Counted from the stretch's first letter, positions 46,051-55,930 are shown. The stretch is DNA of 64,000 bases from Arcobacter roscoffensis (GCF_024267655.1 NZ_CP100595.1:186001-250000), one strand, 5' to 3'. Notes: generated by a model not told the origin, from the letters alone. Translations and numbers: made by a program.

Positions 46051-47007
46051 TTACATTCTAATTTCTTCTCTTTTTTGTAAGAATGCCCATCTCTCGTCAA
46101 TTCTTTTTTGCCATTCTTCAATTAAGTACTCATTCTCTGGTTTGAATAAGTGTTTGAATCTTGGTTGTGCACCTAAGTAATCTCTTACTGGTACAATATT
46201 TTTAGGTCTGTAAGTTATGTTTAATTCTCTTCCCTCAATGATTTCATATAATGGGAAAACTAATGAATCAACTGCTAAATCAGAAACTTCAATAGTTTGG
46301 TTTGGTGCGAATTTCCACTCAGTTGTACAAGCAGACATTGCATTGATAAATACAGGACCTTCTGTATCAAATCCTCTTTGAATTTTCTTAACCATATCTT
46401 TCCATTTATTTGGAGCAACTTGTGCAACATAAGGAGCACCGTGAGCTGCCATAATAGATACGATATCTTTCTTCTGTCTTTTCTCACCATAAGAGTGAGA
46501 TCCAGCAGGAGCAGTTGTAGTTGAAGAACCAATAGGAGTTGAAGAAGATCTTTGACCTCCTGTATTTGCATATACTTCGTTATCTAAACAAACGTACATG
46601 AAATCATGTCCTCTTTCAAAACAACCTGAAATCCATTGGAAACCAATATCATAAGTAGAACCATCTCCACCAAATGTTACAAACTTTGGTTGTGGCTCAT
46701 TAGCATCAATTCTACCTTTGTTTCTTAAGGCTTTGTTCATAGTCTCAACACCTGCCATTGCAGTTGAAGAGTTTTCAAATCCAATATGAATCCAAGAACA
46801 GTCCCATGAAGTATGAGGGTAAATTGCTGTACAAACTTCTAAACATCCTGTAGAAGCAGATACAACTAAGTTATCATTAGTTGCATTTAAAACTTCTCTT
46901 ACGATAATAGAGTGAGCACAACCAGGACATAGAAGGTGTGAACCTTCAAATCTCTCTGCTGCTGTTGAAAACGTTTTTAAGTTTTTAATTACTTTTTGTG
47001 TACTCAT
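46051..47007 (-). CDS. porB: pyruvate:ferredoxin/flavodoxin oxidoreductase, beta subunit
   Basis: The thiamine-diphosphate-binding subunit of the four-subunit 2-oxoacid oxidoreductase. At 318 residues it has the cluster Cys LLCPGCAHS and the ThDP/Mg motif GGDGSTYDIGFQW to LDNEVYANTGGQRSSSTP. The last gene of the por operon, three bases after porA. Pyruvate as substrate is inferred from the family arrangement in Campylobacterota; 2-oxoglutarate enzymes are related. Confidence 0.93.
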   Translation of the reverse strand: MSTQKVIKNLKTFSTAAERFEGSHLLCPGCAHSIIVREVLNATNDNLVVSASTGCLEVCTAIYPHTSWDCSWIHIGFENSSTAMAGVETMNKALRNKGRIDANEPQPKFVTFGGDGSTYDIGFQWISGCFERGHDFMYVCLDNEVYANTGGQRSSSTPIGSSTTTAPAGSHSYGEKRQKKDIVSIMAAHGAPYVAQVAPNKWKDMVKKIQRGFDTEGPVFINAMSACTTEWKFAPNQTIEVSDLAVDSLVFPLYEIIEGRELNITYRPKNIVPVRDYLGAQPRFKHLFKPENEYLIEEWQKRIDERWAFLQKREEIRM

Positions 47008-47009
47008 AT

Positions 47010-48245
47010 TTATTTTCCTTCCACATTGTAGAAGCTTAATTCAGGACCTCTAACACCAATTAATCTTTGGATGTTACCTGATAGTTTACCGTCTTTTGCT
47101 TCTTTATCTAATGTTCTAAAGATATCTTTTAATCCTGCAACTGTCATATCTCTACCACCTAATCCATAGATTAAGTTAGACATTAAAGGTCTTGCAGGTG
47201 TATTGAATAATGCACCAGAAACTTCGTTGTATAATGCACCAACAGTTCCACCAGGAGCTGATCTGTCCATACAAGCTACTGCTTTTACATTTTGTAATGC
47301 TGCTGCTACTTCTTCAAGAGGGAATGGTCTAAATAATCTAGGTGCAACAACACCAGCTTTAATACCTTCTTCTCTTAATTGATCAATTGTAATCATTGCA
47401 GTTTCAAAAGTTGAACCTAAACATACGATTGCAACTTCAGCATCTTCCATACCGTAAGATTCAACTAGTTTATATTCTCTTCCAGTTAATTCTTTAAATT
47501 CAGCAAATACTTCTTCAACTACATTTTTAGATGCCATTAAAGCAGCATGTTGCTTAGCTTTGTGTTCAAAGTGCCAATCTTGCTCAGTTTGTACACCGTG
47601 AGTTACTGGTTTATCAAAGTCTAATAATGCATTAACTTTTGTATATTCACCTACAAAGTTTGCAGCTACATCATCTTTTAAAGGAGTAACATTTTGAGCA
47701 GTATGCGAAGTCATAAATCCATCTTGGTTAGAAATTACTGGTAATCTAACAGCTGGATGCTCAGAAATTTTAAATGACATTAAAGTCATATCATAAGCTT
47801 CTTGTGGGTTAAATGCGTCGATTGATACCCATCCTGAATCTCTTGTTAAATATAAATCAGAGTGATCTCCATTTACATTTAAAGGTGCAGCTAATGCTCT
47901 ATTTACTAGACATAATACAACTGGGATTCTCATACCTGATGCTTGGTATAAAGTCTCAATCATAAGTGCTAAACCTTGAGAAGAAGTTGCAGTTGCAACT
48001 CTACCACCAGCAGCACCAGCACCAATACATCCTGACATTGCAGCATGTTCAGACTCAGTCATAATAACTTCACCATCAATATATCCATTTGCGTGGAACA
48101 TTGCATAGTTTTCTACTGTAGCAGTTGAAGGTGTAATAGGATAAGCAGCAACTACATCAACGTCAGCTTGTCTGAAAGCTTGAGAGTTAGCCATGTTACC
48201 ATCCCAAACCTCTACTTCGTTTAATTCCATTTGTCTACTATTCAT
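47010..48245 (-). CDS. porA: pyruvate:ferredoxin/flavodoxin oxidoreductase, alpha subunit
   Basis: A 411-residue subunit with the N-terminal pyrimidine-binding domain (QADVDVVAAYPITPSTATVE; ESEHAAMSGCIGAGAAGGRVATATSSQGLALM) and the transketolase C-terminal-like domain with EVAIVCLGSTFETA and CMDRSAPGGTVGALYNEV. It overlaps the porD stop by one base. Acts with PorB in CoA-dependent pyruvate oxidation and its reversal. Confidence 0.94.
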   Translation of the reverse strand: MNSRQMELNEVEVWDGNMANSQAFRQADVDVVAAYPITPSTATVENYAMFHANGYIDGEVIMTESEHAAMSGCIGAGAAGGRVATATSSQGLALMIETLYQASGMRIPVVLCLVNRALAAPLNVNGDHSDLYLTRDSGWVSIDAFNPQEAYDMTLMSFKISEHPAVRLPVISNQDGFMTSHTAQNVTPLKDDVAANFVGEYTKVNALLDFDKPVTHGVQTEQDWHFEHKAKQHAALMASKNVVEEVFAEFKELTGREYKLVESYGMEDAEVAIVCLGSTFETAMITIDQLREEGIKAGVVAPRLFRPFPLEEVAAALQNVKAVACMDRSAPGGTVGALYNEVSGALFNTPARPLMSNLIYGLGGRDMTVAGLKDIFRTLDKEAKDGKLSGNIQRLIGVRGPELSFYNVEGK

Positions 48246-48658
48246 TACTTTTCACCTCTTTTCTTCTTTTCTGGCCATTTCGAAAGAGCACTTTCAACAG
48301 TTTCATACTCTTCGAACATTAATAAAGATTTTGGATTCGTAGGACATACACTTACACATAAACCACATCCCTTACAGTGTTCGTAATCAACACCTTTCAT
48401 CTCTTTATTTCTAGCAATAATTGAAGTATCCGGACAGAATACCCAACAGTTTTGACAGTCAATACATGTTTCAGAATTCCAAACTGGTTTAATAACTCTC
48501 CAGTCTCCTACTGACATGCTCTTTGAACTTGTCTCAGAATAATTTCTTTCTTCTGGTTGTATATCAGCAATGTTGTAATCAACATCACCTTCGAATGTAT
48601 ATAAAGCAGCACCTGGTACTAGCTCATCCCATCCCATTTCATTAATTGGTTTACTCAT
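48245..48658 (-). CDS. porD: pyruvate:ferredoxin/flavodoxin oxidoreductase, delta (ferredoxin) subunit
   Basis: A 137-residue electron-transfer subunit with two 4Fe-4S motifs: C-x2-C-x2-C-x3-CP (CIDCQNCWVFCP) and CKGCGLCVSVCP. The 70-residue N-terminal extension is longer than in minimal PorD proteins. It lies ten bases after porG and overlaps porA by one base. Confidence 0.93.
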   Translation of the reverse strand: MSKPINEMGWDELVPGAALYTFEGDVDYNIADIQPEERNYSETSSKSMSVGDWRVIKPVWNSETCIDCQNCWVFCPDTSIIARNKEMKGVDYEHCKGCGLCVSVCPTNPKSLLMFEEYETVESALSKWPEKKKRGEK

Positions 48659-48668
48659 ATCTTATCCT

Positions 48669-49232
48669 TTAGTGAACTTCGTCGTAAGCTCTTTGGATAG
48701 CAATCATATTAGCATCAATAATATTTTGAGGTAATTTTTTTAATACCCCTTTCATTGCTTCTTTAAAGAACTCTAATTCGTACATTCCGCTAACTTTCAT
48801 AAATGCACCTAACATTGGTGTATTTGGAATTGCTCTACCAATAGTATCTCTAGCTATTTGTAGACAGTCTAAAATGTATACTCTATCTTCAATTCCTTGT
48901 AATTCAGGAACAGAGTCTATTAACTCTTGTTTGCTAAGGTGTGTAGTAATAATATATTTTGTAGTATCTTTACCATTAGCAGTAAAATCATCAGTAAATG
49001 CTAATCCTGGATCTAGTATAAAAACAAAATCCGGACTCATAAATTTTTCGTGATTTAAAATAACTTTATCATCAATTCTATTGTAGGCCGTCATTGACGC
49101 ACCTCTTTTTGCTGAACCATAAAATGCAAAAGCTTGAACTTCTTTTCCAGATTGTGCAACAATTGAACCAAGTCCTTTTGCTCCAGTAACTGCACCTTGA
49201 CCTGCACGGCTATGCCATCTAATTTCTAACAT
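48669..49232 (-). CDS. porG: pyruvate:ferredoxin/flavodoxin oxidoreductase, gamma subunit
   Basis: A 187-residue subunit starting LEIRWHSRAGQGAVTGAKGLG, the standard gamma-domain signature. It continues FYGSAKRGASMTAYNRI and ends with the PNTPMLGAFMKVSG segment. First gene of the por operon; AAGGAGCC precedes the ATG. Confidence 0.94.
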   Translation of the reverse strand: MLEIRWHSRAGQGAVTGAKGLGSIVAQSGKEVQAFAFYGSAKRGASMTAYNRIDDKVILNHEKFMSPDFVFILDPGLAFTDDFTANGKDTTKYIITTHLSKQELIDSVPELQGIEDRVYILDCLQIARDTIGRAIPNTPMLGAFMKVSGMYELEFFKEAMKGVLKKLPQNIIDANMIAIQRAYDEVH

Positions 49233-49617
49233 AGAGGCTCCTTAATTATTAAATTTGACTTAAAAAATTTAATTAGTCTTGATTATTATATATATTTTTA
49301 ACTTAGAAGCTACTTTCATTAAGTTTAATTAAGCTTAATATGTAACTTTTCAACACACTATTAAAATTTTTAAATACTAGTTTTTTACTATAAATAATAG
49401 TCCAAAATAATAAATTCGATGTTATTAAAAATGTTATAAAGTAGAAAAGGTTCTATTCTATAGTTATTCATAAAGATTAAACATTTATTATTATTTTAGT
49501 GAACTATAATATAAAGTATACCTTAAGTTTATGTAGGAATTATGTATTAATATTAAAAATTAAGTTTAAAATAAGGTGTATCTATTTAAGAATAGTAGTA
49601 AAAAGAGCAAAAAAAAT
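49233..49617. other. AT-rich intergenic region upstream of por
   Basis: 385 bases without a gene. It holds a candidate -10 (TATAAT on the minus strand near 49280-49290), a 22-base near-palindrome at 49318-49339, and the terminator of the phosphatase gene at its far end. No RNA gene is recognisable in it. Confidence 0.6.
49318..49339. promoter_or_regulatory. 22-bp near-perfect palindrome upstream of por operon
   Basis: ATTAAGTTTAATTAAGCTTAAT equals its reverse complement at all but two symmetric positions. It lies about 30 bases upstream of the candidate por -10, the place expected for a regulator near the -35 region. Confidence 0.4.
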
Positions 49618-49635
49618 TTAATTTTTTTGCTCTTT
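49602..49635 (-). terminator. terminator of the phosphatase gene
   Basis: The stem AAGAGCAAAAAAA pairs with TTTTTTTGCTCTT around an AT loop. The last codons and stop of the gene lie within it. Confidence 0.65.
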
Positions 49636-50277
49636 AATAAATTTTACAGCTTCTAAGGCATTAGTTTGTATATATTCAGTATAAAGTGAAAGTTCTTCTT
49701 CTTTTCCATAACCACATAAAACGCCAACACTATTTACATTAGCTTCTTTTGCTGCTATTAAATCAAGTTTAGTATCACCTATCATCCAAACATCGTGAGA
49801 GTTCTTATCGTAATTCATTTGTTCTAGAGTTATATTTATAGGTTCTGGGTGTGGTTTAGGATTTTCTACATTTTCTCTTCCCGTAACTATTTCAAAGTGT
49901 TTATCTATATTTAGGTTTTCTAAAAGAGGCATTGTGTACATTCTAGTTTTTGTTGTTACAACTGAAACCCTTGCATATGATGCAGCGTATTCTACAGCTT
50001 CAATTGCATTTTCTAAAAGATATGTTTGAGCTTTTGAGATTTGTCTATATTGGTTCTTATATGAATCAACAAAATCCCATTTTTTACTATCTTCAACTCC
50101 AAGATTTACATACATTACATCAAGTGGATAACCAATAAGATTTTTTATATCTTCAGTTGTTCCAGTAAAATCAAAACTTAACTCTTTAAATGAGTGGTAA
50201 AAACATGAAACAATTGCATCTGTTGAGTCTATTAGTGTTCCATCTAAATCAAATAGTATTATAGTATCTTTATTCAT
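49618..50277 (-). CDS. HAD-family phosphatase (phosphoglycolate phosphatase-like)
   Basis: A 219-residue haloacid dehalogenase-type hydrolase. Motif I is FDLDGTLIDST (nucleophile Asp), motif II VVTTKT, motif III lysine near KPHPEP, and motif IV MIGDTKLDLIAAK. A helical cap lies at about 20-85. Closest to the Gph/PpaX group, but the substrate cannot be read from sequence. It follows the binding-protein gene by six bases. Confidence 0.85.
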   Translation of the reverse strand: MNKDTIILFDLDGTLIDSTDAIVSCFYHSFKELSFDFTGTTEDIKNLIGYPLDVMYVNLGVEDSKKWDFVDSYKNQYRQISKAQTYLLENAIEAVEYAASYARVSVVTTKTRMYTMPLLENLNIDKHFEIVTGRENVENPKPHPEPINITLEQMNYDKNSHDVWMIGDTKLDLIAAKEANVNSVGVLCGYGKEEELSLYTEYIQTNALEAVKFIKEQKN

Positions 50278-50283
50278 TTATGT

Positions 50284-51804
50284 TTATTCCTTTATCCAAT
50301 CTTTTTGATTGTGTGTTATTCCTGTAAAAGCAGGTTCTATATTTTTTATATCTTTATTTACAACTGTAATAGAGTTAGGAATATATAAAAATATATAAGG
50401 CAAATCACTAGCTATTATTTTAAATATTTTTCTATATATTTCACCTAACTCTTCTCTATCTACAGTTCTTGCACCTTTTTCAATCAAACTATCAACTTCT
50501 TTGTTTTTATATCCTACAAGATTAAACCTTCCAATCTTCGCAGAGTCACTATGCCATAAAGGATAAGCATCAGGCATTAAAGCTAAACTCCAACCTAAAA
50601 GAACTGCTTCATAGTTTCTTGGATGAACAACTGTATTTAAAAAAGCTTGCCATTCCATAACTCTAATTTTCATTTTAATACCTGCTTGTGCTAATTGATA
50701 TTGAAGTATTTGCGCAGCGTTTATTCTTGTATCATTTCCTGTATTTGTAACTACTTCAAAAGTAAATGGATTATTTTCATCAAAGCCAAGTGATTTTAAA
50801 ATCTTTTTAGATTTATTTATATCTTGCTTTATTGTTTTAACTTCATTATTATAAGCAAAACTTCCAGGTAAAAAAGGTCCATTACAAACTTGCCCGTGTC
50901 CAAAAAAGAGTATATCTACTAATTGTTCTTTATTTATTGCTAAAGATATAGCTTCTCTTATTTTTTTATTTTTGAATTTTTCATTATTTAGATTGAAGCC
51001 TAAATAAGAATAGGAAAAACTTTGACTCTCAACAATTTTATAGTTTTCTTTAAACTCATTATTGATTTGTCTATCAATTTGAATAGGAGTTAAACTTCCT
51101 ATATCTAATCTTTTTTGTTTTAAAAATAAAAATGAAGTATTAGTATCAGGTAAAAACTTGAAATGAATTTCATCAATTTTTGCTCGTCCATCAAAATAGT
51201 CATCATTTGCATATATTCTAATATCAGCACCTGTTTCAAAACCATCTATTTTATATGGACCTGTACCTATTGGTTTTTTATTAAAACTACTTGTCATTAA
51301 GTCTTTTTCATCTTTTAGTAAATGATAAGGTAAAATTCCTACCATCCAAGTCTCTAAGGCTTTGAAATAAGGCTTTTTATACATTATCTCAATAGTATAA
51401 TCATCTAAAGCTTTTACACTTTTTACTTGCTTGAAATTTGATTTAATGGATGTGAAAACTTTTGGTGAGATTATTTGCTCATAAGTAAAAATCACATCCT
51501 TTGAAGTAAATTTTGTTTTATCATGCCATAAAACATTTTTTCTTAATTTTATAAGTAAATGAGTAGGTGTCTTAAACTCATAAGACTTTGCTAAATCAAC
51601 TATTGGTTTGCCATCCTTATCATATTTAAATAGGCCATTAAAAAGCCAACCTGATACTGTTGAACTAGCTGTATCATTTGAAAGAATGGGGTTAAGTCTA
51701 CTTGGACTTGAACTAATTGACATATTTAATGTACTTGAATAAACACTTGTAACAAGCATAAAAAGTAAAGGTAATGTTTTAAATAGTAGTTTTAGATTTT
51801 TCAT
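50284..51804 (-). CDS. peptide/oligopeptide-type ABC substrate-binding protein
   Basis: A 506-residue periplasmic protein of the SBP_bac_5 (DppA/OppA) family. A signal peptide (1-23) precedes SSSPSRLNPILSNDTAS, the lobe with WLFNGLFKYDKDGKPIVDLAKSYEF, and family segments KPIGTGPYKIDGFE and REAISLAINKEQLVDILFFGHG. No permease or ATPase genes follow; the next gene is a HAD phosphatase. It may feed a transporter elsewhere. Confidence 0.87.
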   Translation of the reverse strand: MKNLKLLFKTLPLLFMLVTSVYSSTLNMSISSSPSRLNPILSNDTASSTVSGWLFNGLFKYDKDGKPIVDLAKSYEFKTPTHLLIKLRKNVLWHDKTKFTSKDVIFTYEQIISPKVFTSIKSNFKQVKSVKALDDYTIEIMYKKPYFKALETWMVGILPYHLLKDEKDLMTSSFNKKPIGTGPYKIDGFETGADIRIYANDDYFDGRAKIDEIHFKFLPDTNTSFLFLKQKRLDIGSLTPIQIDRQINNEFKENYKIVESQSFSYSYLGFNLNNEKFKNKKIREAISLAINKEQLVDILFFGHGQVCNGPFLPGSFAYNNEVKTIKQDINKSKKILKSLGFDENNPFTFEVVTNTGNDTRINAAQILQYQLAQAGIKMKIRVMEWQAFLNTVVHPRNYEAVLLGWSLALMPDAYPLWHSDSAKIGRFNLVGYKNKEVDSLIEKGARTVDREELGEIYRKIFKIIASDLPYIFLYIPNSITVVNKDIKNIEPAFTGITHNQKDWIKE

Positions 51805-51833
51805 AAGGTATTGTAGTAAAATTGTGATAAAAA

Positions 51834-51861
51834 AAAAGGAAGCAATTTCTTGCTTCCTTTT
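51834..51861 (-). terminator. terminator of rplM-rpsI
   Basis: A perfect stem AAAAGGAAGCAA (51834-51845) with TTGCTTCCTTTT (51850-51861), loop TTTC, extended by a T run on the minus strand. Confidence 0.8.
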
Positions 51862-51901
51862 GTGTTTTGTAAAAACAAAGTATAAAAAGATAAAATATTG
51901 A

Positions 51902-52291
51902 CTATCTTTTTGAGAATTGACCGCTTTTTCTTGCTTTTCTTCTTCCGTATTTCTTTCTTTCTACTGCTCTTGCGTCTCTTGTTAATAATCCGTAAGGCTT
52001 TAAGATAGTTCTGAATTGCTCATCATAAGCAACTAGAGCTCTTGAAATTCCGTGTCTAATAGCATCAGCTTGTGCAGAGTAACCACCACCTAAAGATTTA
52101 ACTACGATGTTTACAGAAGTTTCTTGTTTAGATACTTCTAATGGTTGCATAACTCTTTTTTTGATTGCTTCGTGTCCACCTAACCATGCGTCTAAAGACT
52201 GACCGTTGATTGTAAGTTGACCGTTACCATTTTCTAACCATACTTTAGCTACAGCTGTTTTTCTTCTTCCTGTTGCGTAAACTTTTGCCAT
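51902..52291 (-). CDS. rpsI: 30S ribosomal protein S9
   Basis: 129 residues with [15 protein letters not shown] at the start, [19 protein letters not shown] in the middle, and the basic tail [24 protein letters not shown] whose terminal KR reaches the P-site tRNA. Lies five bases after rplM, as is usual. Confidence 0.98.
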   Translation of the reverse strand: MAKVYATGRRKTAVAKVWLENGNGQLTINGQSLDAWLGGHEAIKKRVMQPLEVSKQETSVNIVVKSLGGGYSAQADAIRHGISRALVAYDEQFRTILKPYGLLTRDARAVERKKYGRRKARKSGQFSKR

Positions 52292-52296
52292 TAGTC

Positions 52297-52716
52297 CTAT
52301 CCTTTAATTTGCGCAGTGTGAGGGTGCTCTGAACCTGCGTATACTTTTAATTTTTTTAACATTGCTTTACCTAGAGTAGTTTTTGGTAGCATACCTCTAG
52401 TTGCAAGTTTATATAACTTCTCAGGGTTGTTATTTAACATATCAGACATTTTATGAGTCTTAGTTGAACCAAAGTATCCTGAGTGAGTGAAGTAATTTTT
52501 GTCTTCTAATTTAGCACCTGTAAATTTTGCTTTAGATGCGTTTATGATTACAACGTAATCTCCACAATCAACATGTGGTGTGAAGCAAGGTTTATTTTTA
52601 CCTCTTAAGATAGTTGCAACTTCAGTAATGATTCTACCAAAAACCTTACCTTCTGCGTCTACTACTATCCAATCTCTTTCGATTTCGTTAGCTTTTGCCA
52701 TTTGAGTAAATTTCAT
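52297..52716 (-). CDS. rplM: 50S ribosomal protein L13
   Basis: 139 residues, with [27 protein letters not shown]-type opening, [31 protein letters not shown], and the [23 protein letters not shown] tail. First gene of the rplM-rpsI pair. Confidence 0.98.
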   Translation of the reverse strand: MKFTQMAKANEIERDWIVVDAEGKVFGRIITEVATILRGKNKPCFTPHVDCGDYVVIINASKAKFTGAKLEDKNYFTHSGYFGSTKTHKMSDMLNNNPEKLYKLATRGMLPKTTLGKAMLKKLKVYAGSEHPHTAQIKG

Positions 52717-52792
52717 TTATTTTCTCCGCTTTTATTAATGAGGTGGAATAATAGTGTAGTGATACTTAAAAAATACTTAAATTAAGTAAAAT

Positions 52793-54169
52793 TTAAAATT
52801 TTATTGAAAATTCTGAACCTTTATTATGAACAGAGTCTATTTCTAGCTCAAAAGAGTGCAGATTTAGGATAGATTGAACGATAAATAAACCTAAACCTAA
52901 AGAGTTATTCCAGCCATTTTTAGAAACTCTGTAAAATTTTTGTTTGATTCTTTCTAAATCGTTCTCTTCAATTCCTATACCTCTATCAATTATTCTAATG
53001 CAATCAGAAGTTATTTCTACACTTACTTTATCTTCTGAATATTTTAAAGCATTTTCTACAAGGTTTGAAATAGCCATACTAATTAAAGTCGAGTCTACTT
53101 TTAACTCAATATCTTCACCTATAAGTTCAATCTCTCTGTTTTTATAGTTATCATTTAAATCAGATATTATCTCTTCAATCAATTTTTTCATTGAAGTTGC
53201 TGTTAAAATGATTTCTTGTTTACCTTCTTCAAGTTTTAAAGTAAGTCTTAATTTATCAATAATATCTGACATTTTCAGTGAATTTGAATGAATTTTTGTT
53301 AAAAACTTTCTTTTTATACTTGGGGGCATATCTTCATCGTTTAAAATAGTTTCACTATAGCCTGATATAATTGCAATTGGGTTTTTAAATTCATGGGATA
53401 AAGCAGAAATTATTTCATCTTTTTGTCTATTTGCTAATTTAAGTTTTGCATTTTGTTTAGCTTTTTGTTTCTCTTTTTTCTTAAGTTTTATTGCAACTTT
53501 ATTTAATATCTTTGTGATTTTATGAAATTCTAAAGTAAAACTTGATTCTAAATGTGAAGTTGTTTTTTTAGAGCTAAGTTGTGTAAGAAAATCTAATATA
53601 GCCTCTGTTTCATATTTTATTTTTAAACTAATAAAGTAAGAAGCTAAAAAAGCGACTATTATAAAGAAAGTAATAAAAGCAAATATTTGTATTGCTAAAC
53701 TCATAAAGTTATCAGTGATATTATCTGTATAATCAGACATTCTAATAAAATAAATCTTTTTGTTTATATTTACTTTTTTTGCTATATAAAGTAGCTCCTT
53801 GTGCATAGTAGTTGAATATCTAATACTTTTACCAATACCAAAATCTTTTGCTTCTAAGATCTCTTTTCTATTTGAGTGGTTCTCTAATAGCTCTTTATTT
53901 TTATCACTTTCAGCTATTACATTACCTTTTTCATCAACAATAGTAATTCGAAGTTCTATTTGGGAGTGTAAATCTTTGATTATGTTATCCACATTTTTTA
54001 AATCATTTAAAACTATTGATAATGTATCTATATTTTGAATAAGATTTTTTTCAATTTGATTTAAATATATATTTTTAGACCAAAAATATGTGACAATACT
54101 TAAACTAATTAAAATAGCAATAAATATAAGTGAGAAAGTTCTTAGAAAAAGTTGATGTATTTTTAACAA
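52793..54169 (-). CDS. PhoR-like sensor histidine kinase
   Basis: A 458-residue kinase with membrane helices at about 10-30 and 160-185 flanking a 130-residue periplasmic domain. A HAMP-like linker follows, then the HisKA motif (SALSHEFKNPIAIISGYSETIL) and HATPase (NLVENALKYSEDKVSVEI; RIIDRGIGIEENDLERIKQKFYRV; GLGLFIVQSI). Its start overlaps the regulator stop by seven bases. The pst genes upstream suggest it senses phosphate status, like PhoR or Campylobacter PhosS. Confidence 0.88.
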   Translation of the reverse strand: MLKIHQLFLRTFSLIFIAILISLSIVTYFWSKNIYLNQIEKNLIQNIDTLSIVLNDLKNVDNIIKDLHSQIELRITIVDEKGNVIAESDKNKELLENHSNRKEILEAKDFGIGKSIRYSTTMHKELLYIAKKVNINKKIYFIRMSDYTDNITDNFMSLAIQIFAFITFFIIVAFLASYFISLKIKYETEAILDFLTQLSSKKTTSHLESSFTLEFHKITKILNKVAIKLKKKEKQKAKQNAKLKLANRQKDEIISALSHEFKNPIAIISGYSETILNDEDMPPSIKRKFLTKIHSNSLKMSDIIDKLRLTLKLEEGKQEIILTATSMKKLIEEIISDLNDNYKNREIELIGEDIELKVDSTLISMAISNLVENALKYSEDKVSVEITSDCIRIIDRGIGIEENDLERIKQKFYRVSKNGWNNSLGLGLFIVQSILNLHSFELEIDSVHNKGSEFSIKF

Positions 54170-54837
54170 AAAATGTAACCTTCCCCTCTAATTGACTTGA
54201 TATAATTTTTCTCTCCATCAGGGTCAATTTTAGCTTTTAGTCTTTTTACTGCAACATTTACAGTTTTCATTTTCTTATCAAGTGAGTCTTCCCAAACAGA
54301 ATTTAGTAAATGTTCTCTTGTCATCAAAATATCTTTGTTTTTCATAAACTCTAAAAGTAAATCATGCTCTAAATGAGTTAGTTCTAACTCTTCATCATCA
54401 ATAAAAAACTTTTTATTTGAAGATTTGTAAACTATATCTCTTATTTTTAGAATGGCAATATCTTTTGTTGATCTTTTAATGACAGCTTTTATTCTAGCTA
54501 CAAGCTCCTTTACATTAAAAGGTTTTGTTATATAATCATCAGCATGTGATTCAAAACCTTCAAGAATATCTTCATCCTTATCTTTAGCAGTTACATAAAT
54601 AACAGGCGTTGTATAACCTTTTTTTCTAATATCATTAATAAATGTAGTCCCCTCGCAACCTGGAAGGTTTCTATCCATTAGGATTAAATCAACTTTTTCT
54701 TCATCAAAAATCTTTTCAAGGTTTTTGTCAACATTTAAAAAACCAATAGTTTCAAAACCATCTTTTTGAAGTGTATACTCTAAAAGTTCTAGTATATCCT
54801 CTTCATCTTCTACGATTAAAATTACTTTATCTTCCAT
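54163..54837 (-). CDS. PhoB-like OmpR-family response regulator
   Basis: A 224-residue regulator. The receiver has the acidic VEDEED, phosphoacceptor D55 (LILMDRNLPGCEG) and the KPF lysine. The winged-helix DNA-binding domain covers about 130-222, with LTHLEHDLLLEFMKNKDILMTREHLL and VNVAVKRLKAKIDPDGEKNYIKSIRGEGYIF. Position after pst-phoU points to the phosphate regulon; the direct-repeat boxes upstream of pstS and pstC are the likely targets. Confidence 0.9.
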   Translation of the reverse strand: MEDKVILIVEDEEDILELLEYTLQKDGFETIGFLNVDKNLEKIFDEEKVDLILMDRNLPGCEGTTFINDIRKKGYTTPVIYVTAKDKDEDILEGFESHADDYITKPFNVKELVARIKAVIKRSTKDIAILKIRDIVYKSSNKKFFIDDEELELTHLEHDLLLEFMKNKDILMTREHLLNSVWEDSLDKKMKTVNVAVKRLKAKIDPDGEKNYIKSIRGEGYIFC

Positions 54838-54867
54838 TATTTATATCTCTTTTATTTAGATAGGATT

Positions 54868-55242
54868 TTACTTCTCTTTTTTTATTTCACCAGGAGAGAA
54901 TTTTATTGCTAAAATTCTAAAGATAAAAAACACAAAAATTACTATAAGTAAAAAGCTTATGTCAAAATAATCTTTATTGACATTTGTTGATAGTATTATA
55001 ACATCACGAATTAAAAAAATGATAAAAATATCAATAACAAATCTAAGTCTTAGTTTATGTTTTTTAATAAAGTCAGAAATCATCTTAACAACTTCCATTA
55101 CTACAATGAACTCAAGCATTAAGATAATAGCCTTATAAAAGTCTAATCCTGTGGCAAAAATAGCCACAAAGATTATAGTAGCAGCAAGCACTTCAAAGTT
55201 TGAACTAAAGTACGCTTTTATTTTTAATATTGCTTTTTTCAT
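54868..55242 (-). CDS. PsiE-like phosphate-starvation membrane protein
   Basis: A 124-residue protein with four hydrophobic helices (VLAATIIFVAIFATGLDF; AIILMLEFIVVMEVVKMI; LRFVIDIFIIFLIRDVII; FLLIVIFVFFIFRILAI), matching the PsiE family, whose E. coli member is phosphate-starvation inducible and of unclear role. It lies between phoU and the regulator in one transcription direction. Confidence 0.75.
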   Translation of the reverse strand: MKKAILKIKAYFSSNFEVLAATIIFVAIFATGLDFYKAIILMLEFIVVMEVVKMISDFIKKHKLRLRFVIDIFIIFLIRDVIILSTNVNKDYFDISFLLIVIFVFFIFRILAIKFSPGEIKKEK

Positions 55243-55255
55243 TGAAGAAGAACAA

Positions 55256-55927
55256 TTATTTAGATTGCTCTATATCTCCTCCCATTTCAGCAAATAATAA
55301 AAGATTAGCAATAGATGCAGCTCTATCTGCTGTTTTTGCAAGCTTTCTTAATGCACTTAAAACATCAAAATACTCTTTTGATAATTCTAAGTTTTTAGAG
55401 ATAAGTTTTAGAATATTTTTTTCAATCATTGAATATAAATCATCTGTTTTACTCTCTTCAACAATAACTCTTTGATATTTCTCTTCTATATGTTTTGAGT
55501 TCGTTTCTTTTAGCATACTCATTGAAGTTTGAAGGGCTAAAGTTGCTGATTTTTGTAAAGGAATTGCATACTCTAAAATTGTTTTAGTATTTAAATCATC
55601 ACTAAATGCTTTTCTAAAAATTTTTGCAAAGGCTTTTGTATTTGCACCTGCTCTTACTAATTCATTTGTGATTTTTAAATAAGAAACTAATTCTCTTAAA
55701 TCTTTTGCTTCTGGTGAATATAAAGCTAAAGTTGTAACAATTAAGTTATCAATTTCATTTGATTTATTAGAAATCTTTTTTACTGATAAATCAATCTCTT
55801 TTAACTTTGATAAGTCCTCATCTTTTAAACCTGTAAGTGTTAACTCTAAGGCTTCAACAACACTATTTCCAATCTCTAAAATCTCATCTTGGATTTTTAC
55901 TTTTTTCTCTTCATATGTTCTTAACAT
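55256..55927 (-). CDS. phoU: PhoU-like phosphate transport regulator
   Basis: A 223-residue all-helical protein with two three-helix PhoU repeats (LRTYEEKKVKIQDEILEIGNSVVEAL; TIL..LQKSATLALQTSM). E/D-rich helix ends provide the family's metal clusters. PhoU restrains the PhoR/PhoB response and Pst. It is three bases downstream of pstB. Confidence 0.85.
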   Translation of the reverse strand: MLRTYEEKKVKIQDEILEIGNSVVEALELTLTGLKDEDLSKLKEIDLSVKKISNKSNEIDNLIVTTLALYSPEAKDLRELVSYLKITNELVRAGANTKAFAKIFRKAFSDDLNTKTILEYAIPLQKSATLALQTSMSMLKETNSKHIEEKYQRVIVEESKTDDLYSMIEKNILKLISKNLELSKEYFDVLSALRKLAKTADRAASIANLLLFAEMGGDIEQSK

Positions 55928-55930
55928 TTC

